Of a stretch of DNA of 8,748 bases, positions 1 to 6,049 are shown one piece after another. The notes under the pieces were generated by a model. It saw only the letters and a program-made list of their open reading frames with translations. It was not told the DNA's origin and did no database searches. The DNA comes from Gammaproteobacteria bacterium (GTDB taxonomy: Bacteria; Pseudomonadota; Gammaproteobacteria; SZUA-229), in NCBI GenBank assembly GCA_029880105.1, contig JAOUPA010000077.1, forward strand, positions 1-8,748, read 5' to 3'. The stretch's first letter is position 1. Every line of letters begins with the position of its first letter. The position numbers and the translations under genes are program-made.

Positions 1-47
1 GTATGATCTGTTATACATTCTGACAATAAGACCCGAGGAAGGCACTA

Positions 48-479
48 ATGAATTTTGATCCAACAGACATTCTTGTGATCGTATTACTGGTTGTTCTCGG
101 AATTTCCGTGCTTGTCGCAGTCGTCGTTATTGCTAAAACATTTGCCAATGATGCCAAAGAGGCCAAGGCAAAAGCAGCCAAACTGGATAAAGAGGAAAAG
201 CGTATCCCGCACGAACCACAGATTCCAGCACAGGCACCAGCTAAATCCAAATCCAAAGCCAAAGCCACGCCAAAACCAAAGGCAAAAGCAAAACCTGCAC
301 CAGCCAAGACCCATAAAGACGACGTTAGCGATGATGACGACCTGGTTGCAGCCGCTGAGGTTTATTTAACCTATGAACTGAAAGAACAGGCGATCATCAC
401 CTTAAGCAAACACCTGCTAAAACATCCAAACGACAAGAAAGCCCTCGCGCTGCTGAAAAAAGCGGAAGCTTCTAAATAG
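48..479 (+). CDS. Small membrane protein with a FimV C-terminal-like domain
   Basis: This 143-residue protein has no gene name I recognise. Residues 8-29 form one strongly hydrophobic helix after a short acidic N-terminus. The segment after the helix is Lys-rich (AKAKAAK...), so by the positive-inside rule the bulk should be cytoplasmic. Residues 54-88 are a Lys/Ala/Pro low-complexity linker, followed by an acidic patch (DDVSDDDD, about 91-98). The last 45 or so residues (AAEVYLTYELKEQAI..L...L..HP) resemble the short helical, TPR-like module at the C-terminus of FimV/HubP/TspA pilus and polarity proteins. Those proteins are far longer and carry a periplasmic LysM part that is absent here. 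A strong Shine-Dalgarno (GAGGAAGG) sits 5 nt before the ATG. The gene converges on panD. A role in pole organisation or type IV pili is inference from one domain. I am sure of the gene and moderately sure of the domain. Confidence 0.8.
   Translation: MNFDPTDILVIVLLVVLGISVLVAVVVIAKTFANDAKEAKAKAAKLDKEEKRIPHEPQIPAQAPAKSKSKAKATPKPKAKAKPAPAKTHKDDVSDDDDLVAAAEVYLTYELKEQAIITLSKHLLKHPNDKKALALLKKAEASK
243..296 (+). repeat. Degenerate hexamer repeat coding the Lys/Ala/Pro linker
   Basis: The DNA runs as near-repeats of six bases: AAATCC twice, AAAGCC twice, then drifting variants such as AAACCA and AAAGCA. It encodes alternating Lys-Ser, Lys-Ala and Lys-Pro pairs in the linker between the membrane helix and the C-terminal module. 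Such tracts can gain or lose whole units by slippage without changing the frame, so linker length may vary between strains. This is seen in the sequence; the variability is inferred. Confidence 0.6.
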
Positions 480-530
480 AACTAGTGGGGCAAACGGTTC
501 TTAGAATCTGGCCTGCATTCAGAATAACTA

Positions 531-911
531 TTAAGCAACCTGTACCGGAATTCTATCCGAGGTTCTGGTGACTTCATTGTGCTCGTTGAGATAGACCAGC
601 TTAGGATGAAAGTTGGCCACCTCGTGCTGAGCCAACTCGGCATAAGCACAGATAATTACGCGATCACCCGGACTCGCCTTGTGCGCAGCAGCGCCATTGA
701 CCGAAATAATACCACTACCGGCTTCTGCACGAATCGCATAGGTGGTAAACCGCTCACCATTATTCACATTATAAATATGAATCTGCTCATATTCGTGGAT
801 ACCCGCAGTCTGTAGCAAAGTACTATCAATCGCACATGAGCCTTCGTACTCCAGTTCGGAGTGTGTTACATGGGCTTTGTGCAATTTAGCTTTAAGTAGT
901 GTCAGTTGCAT
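531..911 (-). CDS. panD: Aspartate 1-decarboxylase precursor (PanD)
   Basis: PanD decarboxylates L-aspartate to beta-alanine, one of the two substrates of pantothenate synthetase. It is cytoplasmic and made as a pro-enzyme that cleaves itself to create a pyruvoyl cofactor. The 126-residue length is typical. The self-cleavage site Gly24-Ser25 (EYEGSCAID) is intact, so Ser25 should become the pyruvoyl group. Lys9, Arg54, Thr57 and Tyr58, which match active-site positions in E. coli PanD, are all present, as is the GAAAHKASPGD segment. The ATG start gives the family's usual N-terminus MQLTLLKAKLHKA. The Shine-Dalgarno is weak (TTAGAAAAATTT before ATG). The gene lies 100 nt downstream of panC, unlike the tightly packed genes upstream, and the gap contains its own likely promoter. 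It ends convergently with the membrane-protein gene, with no clear terminator between them. Gammaproteobacterial PanD normally needs the PanM/PanZ maturation factor, which is not in this window. Confidence 0.97.
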   Translation of the reverse strand: MQLTLLKAKLHKAHVTHSELEYEGSCAIDSTLLQTAGIHEYEQIHIYNVNNGERFTTYAIRAEAGSGIISVNGAAAHKASPGDRVIICAYAELAQHEVANFHPKLVYLNEHNEVTRTSDRIPVQVA

Positions 912-952
912 AAATTTTTCTAATCAATCTGGTCTGAACAATGTTGGCGCGA

Positions 953-961
953 ATTATACCA
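953..961 (-). promoter_or_regulatory. Likely panD promoter (extended -10, TGGTATAAT)
   Basis: On the minus strand the panC-panD gap reads TGGTATAAT, a perfect extended -10 element (TGn plus TATAAT). No good -35 hexamer lies 16-18 nt upstream, which is common for extended -10 promoters. Transcription would start near position 946 and give a leader of about 35 nt before the panD ATG. The element lies beyond the panC stop codon. It is seen in sequence; activity is inferred. Confidence 0.65.
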
Positions 962-1011
962 TTTTTTGGCCAATTAATAGCCGCTGCTCATATATGACAA
1001 TAAATTCGTCA

Positions 1012-1881
1012 TTAATCATGCAAAGTGAACATGATATTGTCGATTAAGCGAACGTCATTGAGACGTGCCGCTGCCAGAATAATCAGTGACTGGTCACCTT
1101 CTTCCGGTACCGCCAGATCCTGCTGCCTGCGCACCACTATGTAATCCACCAGAAATCCCTGCTCATCCAGCTGCTGTGTCGCGTGCCCCACTTCAAAGGT
1201 CGGATTTCCGCCGGCAACTATCGCCTGCACAGCGCGCTGCAGGCAGCGATGAATTGCTGTCGCCTGCTGACGCTCTCCGCTATTGAGGTAACCATTGCGT
1301 GAGCTCAAGGCCAGTCCATCGGGTTCACGCCAGGTCGGCACCGAAATAATCTCGATGGGCATAGCCAGATCGAGCACCATCTGCCGAATCACCAGAAGCT
1401 GCTGGAAATCTTTCTCACCAAACACGGCGACATCCGGCTGCACAATATTGAACAGCTTGTTGACCACCGTGGCCACGCCCCTGAAAAATCCAGATCGATA
1501 TTTACCTTCCAGTATCTCGGAAAGCTTGGGTACATCCACAGCCGTAGTATGTTCAATTGTGCTGGGATAGATTTCCTCGACCATTGGCGAAAATACCAGA
1601 TCGACGTTATAACTCGATAATTTGGTCAAATCTTCATCAAAGGTGCGGGGGTAATTATCCAGATCTTCGCCTTCACCAAACTGCATGGGATTGACGAAAA
1701 TACTCACCACCACCCGGTCACCGGCCTTGCTGGCTGCTTCCACCAGTGCCAGATGGCCCGCATGCAAGTTACCCATGGTTGGCACAAAGGCAATGCGCTC
1801 TCCGGCACGCCGCCACTGGCTGGTCTGCTGACGAACCTCTGCGATGGTACGCGATACCTGCGGATTCTTAGTTGAAGACAT
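1012..1881 (-). CDS. panC: Pantothenate synthetase (pantoate--beta-alanine ligase, PanC)
   Basis: PanC joins pantoate and beta-alanine using ATP, through a pantoyl-adenylate intermediate; this is the last step of pantothenate synthesis. The 289-residue protein belongs to the nucleotidyltransferase (HIGH) superfamily. The N-terminal motif FVPTMGNLHAGH contains the HxGH signature (His40, His43). SIFVNPMQF follows at 60-68, then FRGVATVV (133-140), FGEKDFQQL (154-162), and LSSRN (192-196) as the KMSKS-like loop. The C-terminal LNDVRLIDN is also conserved. An upstream in-frame ATG at 1957-1959 would add 26 residues with no family resemblance and would lie inside panB. I therefore chose the ATG at 1879-1881, which gives a normal length. 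That start overlaps the end of panB by 14 nt. No clear Shine-Dalgarno precedes it, so translational coupling to panB is likely. Confidence 0.96.
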   Translation of the reverse strand: MSSTKNPQVSRTIAEVRQQTSQWRRAGERIAFVPTMGNLHAGHLALVEAASKAGDRVVVSIFVNPMQFGEGEDLDNYPRTFDEDLTKLSSYNVDLVFSPMVEEIYPSTIEHTTAVDVPKLSEILEGKYRSGFFRGVATVVNKLFNIVQPDVAVFGEKDFQQLLVIRQMVLDLAMPIEIISVPTWREPDGLALSSRNGYLNSGERQQATAIHRCLQRAVQAIVAGGNPTFEVGHATQQLDEQGFLVDYIVVRRQQDLAVPEEGDQSLIILAAARLNDVRLIDNIMFTLHD

Positions 1882-2692
1882 GTTCTGGCCCGGGGAATGC
1901 CCCTGATTTAACCGCCGCAACGTAGGCACGAACCGCATCTTCGATACTGCCAGTTTCACTCAGGAAATTATGACTAAACCTGGGAATACGCCCCATGCTC
2001 AAACCAAGAATATCGTAGAGTACCAGGATCTGGCCGTCACAAGCTGCACCGGCGCCGATACCAATCACCGGTACTGATAAAGCCCTAGTAATCATTTCAG
2101 CTAGTCGGCTGGGCACACATTCGAGCAGGATAAGGTCAGCCCCTGCCTGTTCAAGAATCCGCGCCTCTTCCAGCATGGCCTCAGCTGCCGCCGACTCACG
2201 ACCCTGAACACGATAGCCACCCAGTTTATGCACGCGCTGTGGCTGCAGACCTAAATGTGCACAGACTGGAATACCGTGCTGTACCAGTGCAGAAACAATA
2301 TCGACCTGATCAGCGCCACCTTCCAGCTTGACCATCTGCGCACCGGCCGCCTTCATAAACAGGCCGGCATTCTCCAGCGCTGCCTCAATCGAGGTGTCAC
2401 TCAAAAATGGCATATCAACAATCATCAGCGCGTGCGACAGGCCCTTTGCGACCATCTGGCTGTGGTAGAGCATATCTTCCACCGTCACCGGCAACGTCGT
2501 TTCATGCCCCTGTACCACCATGCCCAATGAGTCACCGACCAGCACGACATCGACACCTGCCTGATCGAGTACGCGGGCAAAACTGGCATCATAAGCCGTC
2601 AGGCAGGTAATCTTTTCACCTGCCTGTTTTTTTTCATGCAGGCTACGTACAGTGATCCTGCTTTGTCTGGATGAATCCGGTTGTGTACTCAT
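1868..2692 (-). CDS. panB: 3-methyl-2-oxobutanoate hydroxymethyltransferase (PanB)
   Basis: PanB transfers a hydroxymethyl group from 5,10-methylene-tetrahydrofolate to alpha-ketoisovalerate, making ketopantoate, the first committed step to pantothenate. The 274-residue protein has a (beta/alpha)8-barrel fold typical of the PEP/pyruvate superfamily. Family blocks are visible throughout: TAYD (32-35), VGDSLGM with metal/substrate ligands Asp54 and Ser55, Asp93 in VDMPF, Lys122 and Glu124 in MVKLEGG, HLGLQPQ (146-152), GGYRVQGR (158-165), the catalytic base Glu191 in LLECVP, and the GIGAG loop near 210. About nine extra N-terminal residues precede the region that aligns with E. coli PanB. A GGAG lies 5 nt before the ATG. 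The ATG overlaps the stop codon of the upstream kinase (ATGA), and panC overlaps its 3' end, so all three are probably co-translated. FolK, two genes upstream, serves the pathway that makes the folate cofactor PanB uses. Confidence 0.97.
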   Translation of the reverse strand: MSTQPDSSRQSRITVRSLHEKKQAGEKITCLTAYDASFARVLDQAGVDVVLVGDSLGMVVQGHETTLPVTVEDMLYHSQMVAKGLSHALMIVDMPFLSDTSIEAALENAGLFMKAAGAQMVKLEGGADQVDIVSALVQHGIPVCAHLGLQPQRVHKLGGYRVQGRESAAAEAMLEEARILEQAGADLILLECVPSRLAEMITRALSVPVIGIGAGAACDGQILVLYDILGLSMGRIPRFSHNFLSETGSIEDAVRAYVAAVKSGAFPGPEHVFN

Positions 2693-3384
2693 AACTGCTC
2701 CAGCTCCTGCATAATCACCGATGACGGATTAAAATAATTACGACCACTGCGATTTGCCAGAATACGTTTCAGCAAAAGCTGATACTCATCTTCATTATTG
2801 GCAAAATCGATATCGGCGGCATTCACAATCAACAGTGGTGCGTCGGAATACTGGTAAAAAAAACTGATATAAGCATCGCACAAACGCTGCAGATACGCCG
2901 CTTCAATCATCTGTTCGTGATGCACGCCACGCCTCTGAATACGCTCCAGTAAAACCTCAACCGGCGCCTGCAGATAGACTACAAGATCAGGCGTGGGCAT
3001 ATCCAGTGTCAACGTCGAATAAACCTGTTCGTACAGGTCCAGTTCATCTTCATCCAGTGTTAGTTCAGCAAATAGGCGATCTTTTTCAATTAAAAAATCA
3101 GCCACACGTACCGGGCTGAACATATCTTCCTGTTTTAATTCTTTTAGCTGACGAGCACGCTGTAATAAAAAATGCAGCTGTGTTGGTAGTGCAGCAGCAC
3201 GTGGGTTTTCATAAAACCGTTCCAGAAACGGATTATCATCTGCACCTTCGAGCAACAGGTTGCTTTCAAAAGAACGGGAAAGTTTTCTCGCCAGCGTGGT
3301 TTTACCCACCCCAATCGGACCCTCCACAACGACAAATTGCGGCCATGCCTTCGATAAATCCAGACTGGCATTTGCCTTATTCAT
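2689..3384 (-). CDS. Deoxynucleoside kinase (deoxyadenosine/deoxyguanosine kinase family)
   Basis: This family phosphorylates deoxynucleosides with ATP, feeding salvage of dNTP precursors in the cytoplasm. The 231-residue protein has a P-loop GPIGVGKT at 22-29 after a hydrophobic strand (FVVVE). It then carries the family's ENPFLE-like segment (DNPFLERFYENP, 50-61), QLHFLLQRARQ (69-79), EKDRLFAELTL (100-110, the DR/ER-type substrate motif) and PDLVVYLQAPVEVLLERIQRRG at 132-153, which includes the arginine-rich lid. Length fits bacterial dAK/dGK proteins. A GGAG lies 7 nt before the ATG. It overlaps folK upstream and panB downstream by 4 nt each (ATGA). Placement between folK and panB is recurrent in gammaproteobacteria as far as I recall. 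The preferred nucleoside cannot be read from sequence alone. Thymidine kinase type 2 or thymidylate kinase are less likely, because the ENPF and DRLFAELTL blocks are those of the dNK family. Confidence 0.9.
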   Translation of the reverse strand: MNKANASLDLSKAWPQFVVVEGPIGVGKTTLARKLSRSFESNLLLEGADDNPFLERFYENPRAAALPTQLHFLLQRARQLKELKQEDMFSPVRVADFLIEKDRLFAELTLDEDELDLYEQVYSTLTLDMPTPDLVVYLQAPVEVLLERIQRRGVHHEQMIEAAYLQRLCDAYISFFYQYSDAPLLIVNAADIDFANNEDEYQLLLKRILANRSGRNYFNPSSVIMQELEQL

Positions 3385-3908
3385 TTAATATCTCCAACAT
3401 AAACCAGCCCATTCTCAGGACAGGTTTTAATTATTTCGCTTAGCATACCACGACCAGGGATAAGCAAATCATCCAGCTGCATTTTCTGACATAGTCGGCG
3501 CAACGGGTAAAGCACAAATTCCCGCTCGGTAATGCCTGGGTGTGGTAACTGTAGACGCGATGTTACTATCTCGGTTTCAGCAAACATCAGTATATCGAGA
3601 TCGAGCGTCCTTGGATCCCAACGGTAGTCACGTACCCGCCCCTGTTCGTTTTCAATTGCCTGCAAGTGCTCAAGCAAAGCCAGCGGCTCAAGCGAGGTTT
3701 CGATAAGCACAACTGCGTTGTAATAGTCGGCCTGTGCCTCACCACCTTCGGGTAGCATAGCCCTGCTCCTGAACAGTCCCGAGTCTGCCAGAAAGCGGCT
3801 GTCTGGTAACTGCCTTAGTGCTGCTATCGCCCGGCTGATTTGCTGATCAGGCTGATTCAGGTTACTGCCCAGACCAATATAAGCGCGACAATAAACCCGC
3901 TCAGTCAT
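3381..3908 (-). CDS. folK: 2-amino-4-hydroxy-6-hydroxymethyldihydropteridine pyrophosphokinase (FolK/HPPK)
   Basis: FolK transfers pyrophosphate from ATP to 6-hydroxymethyl-7,8-dihydropterin, giving the substrate of dihydropteroate synthase in folate synthesis. The 175-residue protein shows the HPPK hallmarks: YIGLGSN at 10-16, the FRSRAMLPEGGEAQADYYNAVVLIET region (46-71) corresponding to the pterin-binding loops, and RVRDYRWDPRTLDLDIL at 91-107. Within this last block Asp103 and Asp105 match the two magnesium-binding aspartates of the E. coli enzyme. LPHPGITEREFVLYPL (121-136) carries the conserved His and Arg. It is a few residues longer than the E. coli protein, with a short C-terminal tail. 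The start codon lies 3 nt after the pcnB stop and the Shine-Dalgarno is poor, so coupling to pcnB translation is likely. The pcnB-folK pairing is the standard gammaproteobacterial arrangement. Confidence 0.97.
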   Translation of the reverse strand: MTERVYCRAYIGLGSNLNQPDQQISRAIAALRQLPDSRFLADSGLFRSRAMLPEGGEAQADYYNAVVLIETSLEPLALLEHLQAIENEQGRVRDYRWDPRTLDLDILMFAETEIVTSRLQLPHPGITEREFVLYPLRRLCQKMQLDDLLIPGRGMLSEIIKTCPENGLVYVGDIK

Positions 3909-3911
3909 CGA

Positions 3912-5291
3912 TTAATCTTTTACCGATTTAGTGCGACGACGGCGACGTGGACGACCACGCCCCTGCCCACGCTGTGGCTCAATTTTCGCCTGCTGTGCCT
4001 CTGGTGAGTTTTCCTGAAACTCGGTCCACCAGCGACAGTCGTCATCCTTGATCTCTCCGGCTTTGGCGCGCAGGCATAAAAAATCGTAGGCTGCTCTAAA
4101 TTTAGGATGCTCAAATAATGCGGTCGCACGTTTACCTTTACGGTTAGAAAAACGTGACTGTAGCGACCAGATTTCACGCATCACCGTTGTGAAACGTTTC
4201 GGAATAGAGACATAACGCACCTGTTCGCCTATTAATGCTGATGCGGATTTTTGCAGCGCTAGCGAATGTGGCTCACCACTGGCGAGGCGTTTTTCAGTAC
4301 GCGTACGTAATGGCGCCCACAACAATGCGGCGAATAAAAAAGCAGGTGTGACTGGCATATTATTGTGAATACGCTGGTCTGTACTCTGCATCGCGAGATG
4401 TAAAAACTTCAGCCCAACTTCATTACCATCAAGTGCCTCAGCGGCATCGGGAAAGAGATGCTCCAGCAAATGGTACTCGCGCAAGCCCTGGAAGCTTTCG
4501 ATGGCATGACCCGCATGGAACAACTTTAGTGCCTCTTCATACAGGCGTGCTGCGGGTATATCCCTGAGCAGGGCGCCTTCTTCCCGAATAAAGCGCTGAC
4601 AGCTTTCATCAATACTAAAGCCCAGCTTGGCCGCAAATCGAATCGCTCTCAGCATGCGCACCGGGTCTTCGCGATAACGCTCGTCCGGGTCACCAATTAA
4701 ACGCAGGCGTTTATTCTTCACATCTTCATAACCACCAACAAAATCAACAACAGAGAAATCTGCAATGTTGTAGTAGAGGGCATTGGTGGTGAAATCACGG
4801 CGCCAGACATCCTGCTCAATATCACCGTAAACATTGTCGCGAAGAATACGACCCGATTCATCCTGACGACCAGAATCAGAGTCATCGTGATGCCCGCGGA
4901 ACGTCGCTACTTCAATAATGTGCCGACCGAAATGAATATGTGCCAACCTGAAGCGACGACCAATCAGGCGACAATTACGAAACAACGCATTCACCTGCTC
5001 CGGGGTCGCATCGGTTGCCACATCAAAATCTTTGGGACGTTTACCCAATAACAGATCACGCACCGCACCGCCAACCAGGTATGCCTCATACCCTTCCTTG
5101 TTCAGCTTATATAAAACCTTGAGCGCACTTTCATCGATATTCTTGCGCGAGATGCCGTGCTCAGAACGTGGAATAATTCTCACACTATCTGAGTAGGCCT
5201 TTTTTACCACAGCTTTTTTTGCACCTTTATTTTTAACAGCTGCGCTTTTGTTATTTTTTTTTGCTATGCGACTTTTTAACCACTTCAGCAT
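3912..5291 (-). CDS. pcnB: Poly(A) polymerase I (PcnB)
   Basis: PcnB adds 3' poly(A) tails to RNA, which promotes decay by the degradosome and exoribonucleases. The 459-residue protein belongs to the class II nucleotidyltransferases. Residues 1-31 are a lysine-rich tail. Next come IIPRSEHGISRKNI (39-52), GGAVRDLLLGK (74-84), and DFD with catalytic Asp88 and Asp90. NCRLIGRRFRLAHI (106-119), Glu127 in EVATFRG as the third carboxylate, and RRDFTTNALYYN (164-175) follow. DPDERYREDPVRMLRAIRFA (201-220) matches the neck/tRNA-nucleotidyltransferase-like region. The C-terminus is a basic tail (RGRPRRRRRTKS), as in proteobacterial PcnB. These details favour PcnB over CCA-adding enzyme. The start is an ATG overlapping the upstream TAA by one base (TAATG), with AAGGA 9 nt before it. 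An A9 run lies at codons 10-13. Confidence 0.96.
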   Translation of the reverse strand: MLKWLKSRIAKKNNKSAAVKNKGAKKAVVKKAYSDSVRIIPRSEHGISRKNIDESALKVLYKLNKEGYEAYLVGGAVRDLLLGKRPKDFDVATDATPEQVNALFRNCRLIGRRFRLAHIHFGRHIIEVATFRGHHDDSDSGRQDESGRILRDNVYGDIEQDVWRRDFTTNALYYNIADFSVVDFVGGYEDVKNKRLRLIGDPDERYREDPVRMLRAIRFAAKLGFSIDESCQRFIREEGALLRDIPAARLYEEALKLFHAGHAIESFQGLREYHLLEHLFPDAAEALDGNEVGLKFLHLAMQSTDQRIHNNMPVTPAFLFAALLWAPLRTRTEKRLASGEPHSLALQKSASALIGEQVRYVSIPKRFTTVMREIWSLQSRFSNRKGKRATALFEHPKFRAAYDFLCLRAKAGEIKDDDCRWWTEFQENSPEAQQAKIEPQRGQGRGRPRRRRRTKSVKD

Positions 5292-5962
5292 TATTCAAAA
5301 TCCTTTACGATGAGTGTCAGGCCATCACCAATTGGCACCAGGCTGATACTTACCCGCTTATCATTTTTTACCATTTCATTAAAACGCCGGATAGCACGCG
5401 TGCCCGGCTGCATATTTTCCGGGTCAGCGACACTACCCGACCACAGCGTATTATCCACTGCCAGCAGACCACCCTTGCGCAGCAACTTCAGCGACTGCTC
5501 ATAGTACAGCGGGTAATTCTGCTTATCCGCATCAATAAAAATAAAATCGAACGTCCCCTGTGCGCCATTACCTAGCAACTGCTGCAGGGTGATCGAGGCT
5601 GGCTGCAAATAAAACCTGATTCTGTCCTGCAGGCCTGCCCTCTGCCAGTATTCCCTGGCCATCTGCGTCCATTCCTCAGACTGGTCACAACAGATCAGCT
5701 CACCATCATCAGGCAGGGCACCGGCAATACAGACCGAACTGTAGCCGGTAAAGGTGCCAATCTCCAGTGCTCGCTTTGCACCTGTCAGCTTCACCAACAG
5801 GGCCATAAACTGGCCCTGCTCGGGTGATATCTGCATCACCGAATACTGGTTTTCAGCGGCCGTGCGTTCACGCAATTCACGCAGCAGGGCACTTTCATCC
5901 ACCGAAACGGAAAGCAGATACTCGTGTGTACGATCATCCAGCGACAGGGTTCGATTACTCAA
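5291..5962 (-). CDS. Class I SAM-dependent O-methyltransferase (caffeoyl-CoA OMT-like)
   Basis: The 223-residue protein belongs to the O-methyltransferase family typified by caffeoyl-CoA and catechol O-methyltransferases, cation-dependent enzymes that methylate hydroxyls of small molecules. The SAM-binding motif ALEIGTFTGYSS lies at 66-77. An acidic residue after strand 2 (CCDQSEEW, Asp93) should bind the SAM ribose. FDFIFIDADKQNY (139-150) and VDNTLWSGSV (169-178) carry the expected metal ligands (Asp144, Asp170, Asn171). The natural substrate is unknown. The start codon is TTG. No in-frame ATG exists between it and the upstream TAG at 6002-6004, and the resulting MSNRTLSLDDRTHEYLLSVS fits the N-terminus I recall for gammaproteobacterial homologues. 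GAAGAG lies 9 nt before it. The stop codon overlaps the pcnB ATG by one base. It is the first gene of the compact block, and its promoter is therefore probably the promoter for pcnB, folK, panB and panC too. Confidence 0.92.
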   Translation of the reverse strand: MSNRTLSLDDRTHEYLLSVSVDESALLRELRERTAAENQYSVMQISPEQGQFMALLVKLTGAKRALEIGTFTGYSSVCIAGALPDDGELICCDQSEEWTQMAREYWQRAGLQDRIRFYLQPASITLQQLLGNGAQGTFDFIFIDADKQNYPLYYEQSLKLLRKGGLLAVDNTLWSGSVADPENMQPGTRAIRRFNEMVKNDKRVSISLVPIGDGLTLIVKDFE

Positions 5963-5986
5963 AAAAGGACACTCTTCAACAATCAG

Positions 5987-6002
5987 GCGCAGCCATCTGC
6001 GC
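5987..6002 (-). promoter_or_regulatory. 6-bp hairpin in the 5' leader of the methyltransferase operon
   Basis: GCGCAG and CTGCGC form a perfect 6-bp GC-rich stem with a 4-nt loop. If transcription starts near 6008 from the -10 element just upstream, this hairpin begins within about the first ten nucleotides of the mRNA. Such 5'-end stems can protect a transcript from RNase E entry. No U-run follows, so it is not a terminator. The structure is seen in sequence; any role is inferred. Confidence 0.4.
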
Positions 6003-6014
6003 TAAAAGCCGAAA

Positions 6015-6023
6015 ATTATACCA
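6015..6023 (-). promoter_or_regulatory. Likely promoter of the OMT-pcnB-folK-dNK-panB-panC block (TGGTATAAT)
   Basis: A perfect extended -10 (TGGTATAAT) lies on the minus strand in the 87-nt gap between the Nudix gene and the methyltransferase. A possible -35, TTGTTA (4 of 6), is 15 nt upstream. Initiation near 6008 would leave a leader of about 46 nt. The same TGGTATAATT ten-mer occurs at the panD promoter. Confidence 0.65.
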
Positions 6024-6049
6024 GAAACAGAGGGTTAACAAACGCAACA

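Noticed and set aside
2..58. Plus-strand open frame ending at TGA 56-58 that could be the tail of an upstream gene
   Set aside because: It would be 18 codons overlapping the start of the membrane-protein gene, and its last part is the Shine-Dalgarno region; too little to support.
11..314. Minus-strand frames rich in Phe/Gly/Leu opposite the small membrane protein
   Set aside because: They mirror the Lys/Ala/Pro-rich coding strand and its strong Shine-Dalgarno supports the plus-strand gene only.
480..530. Shared terminator between the convergent membrane-protein gene and panD
   Set aside because: Only a 4-bp GAAT/ATTC pairing is present and no T-run follows on either strand.
1892..1903. GGGG/CCCC hairpin just before the panC start
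   Set aside because: Only four base pairs and inside panB coding sequence; too short to claim a regulatory role.
1882..1959. A 26-residue N-terminal extension of PanC from the upstream ATG
   Set aside because: It lies inside the panB coding region, encodes no family-like sequence, and the internal ATG at 1879-1881 gives a normal 289-residue PanC.
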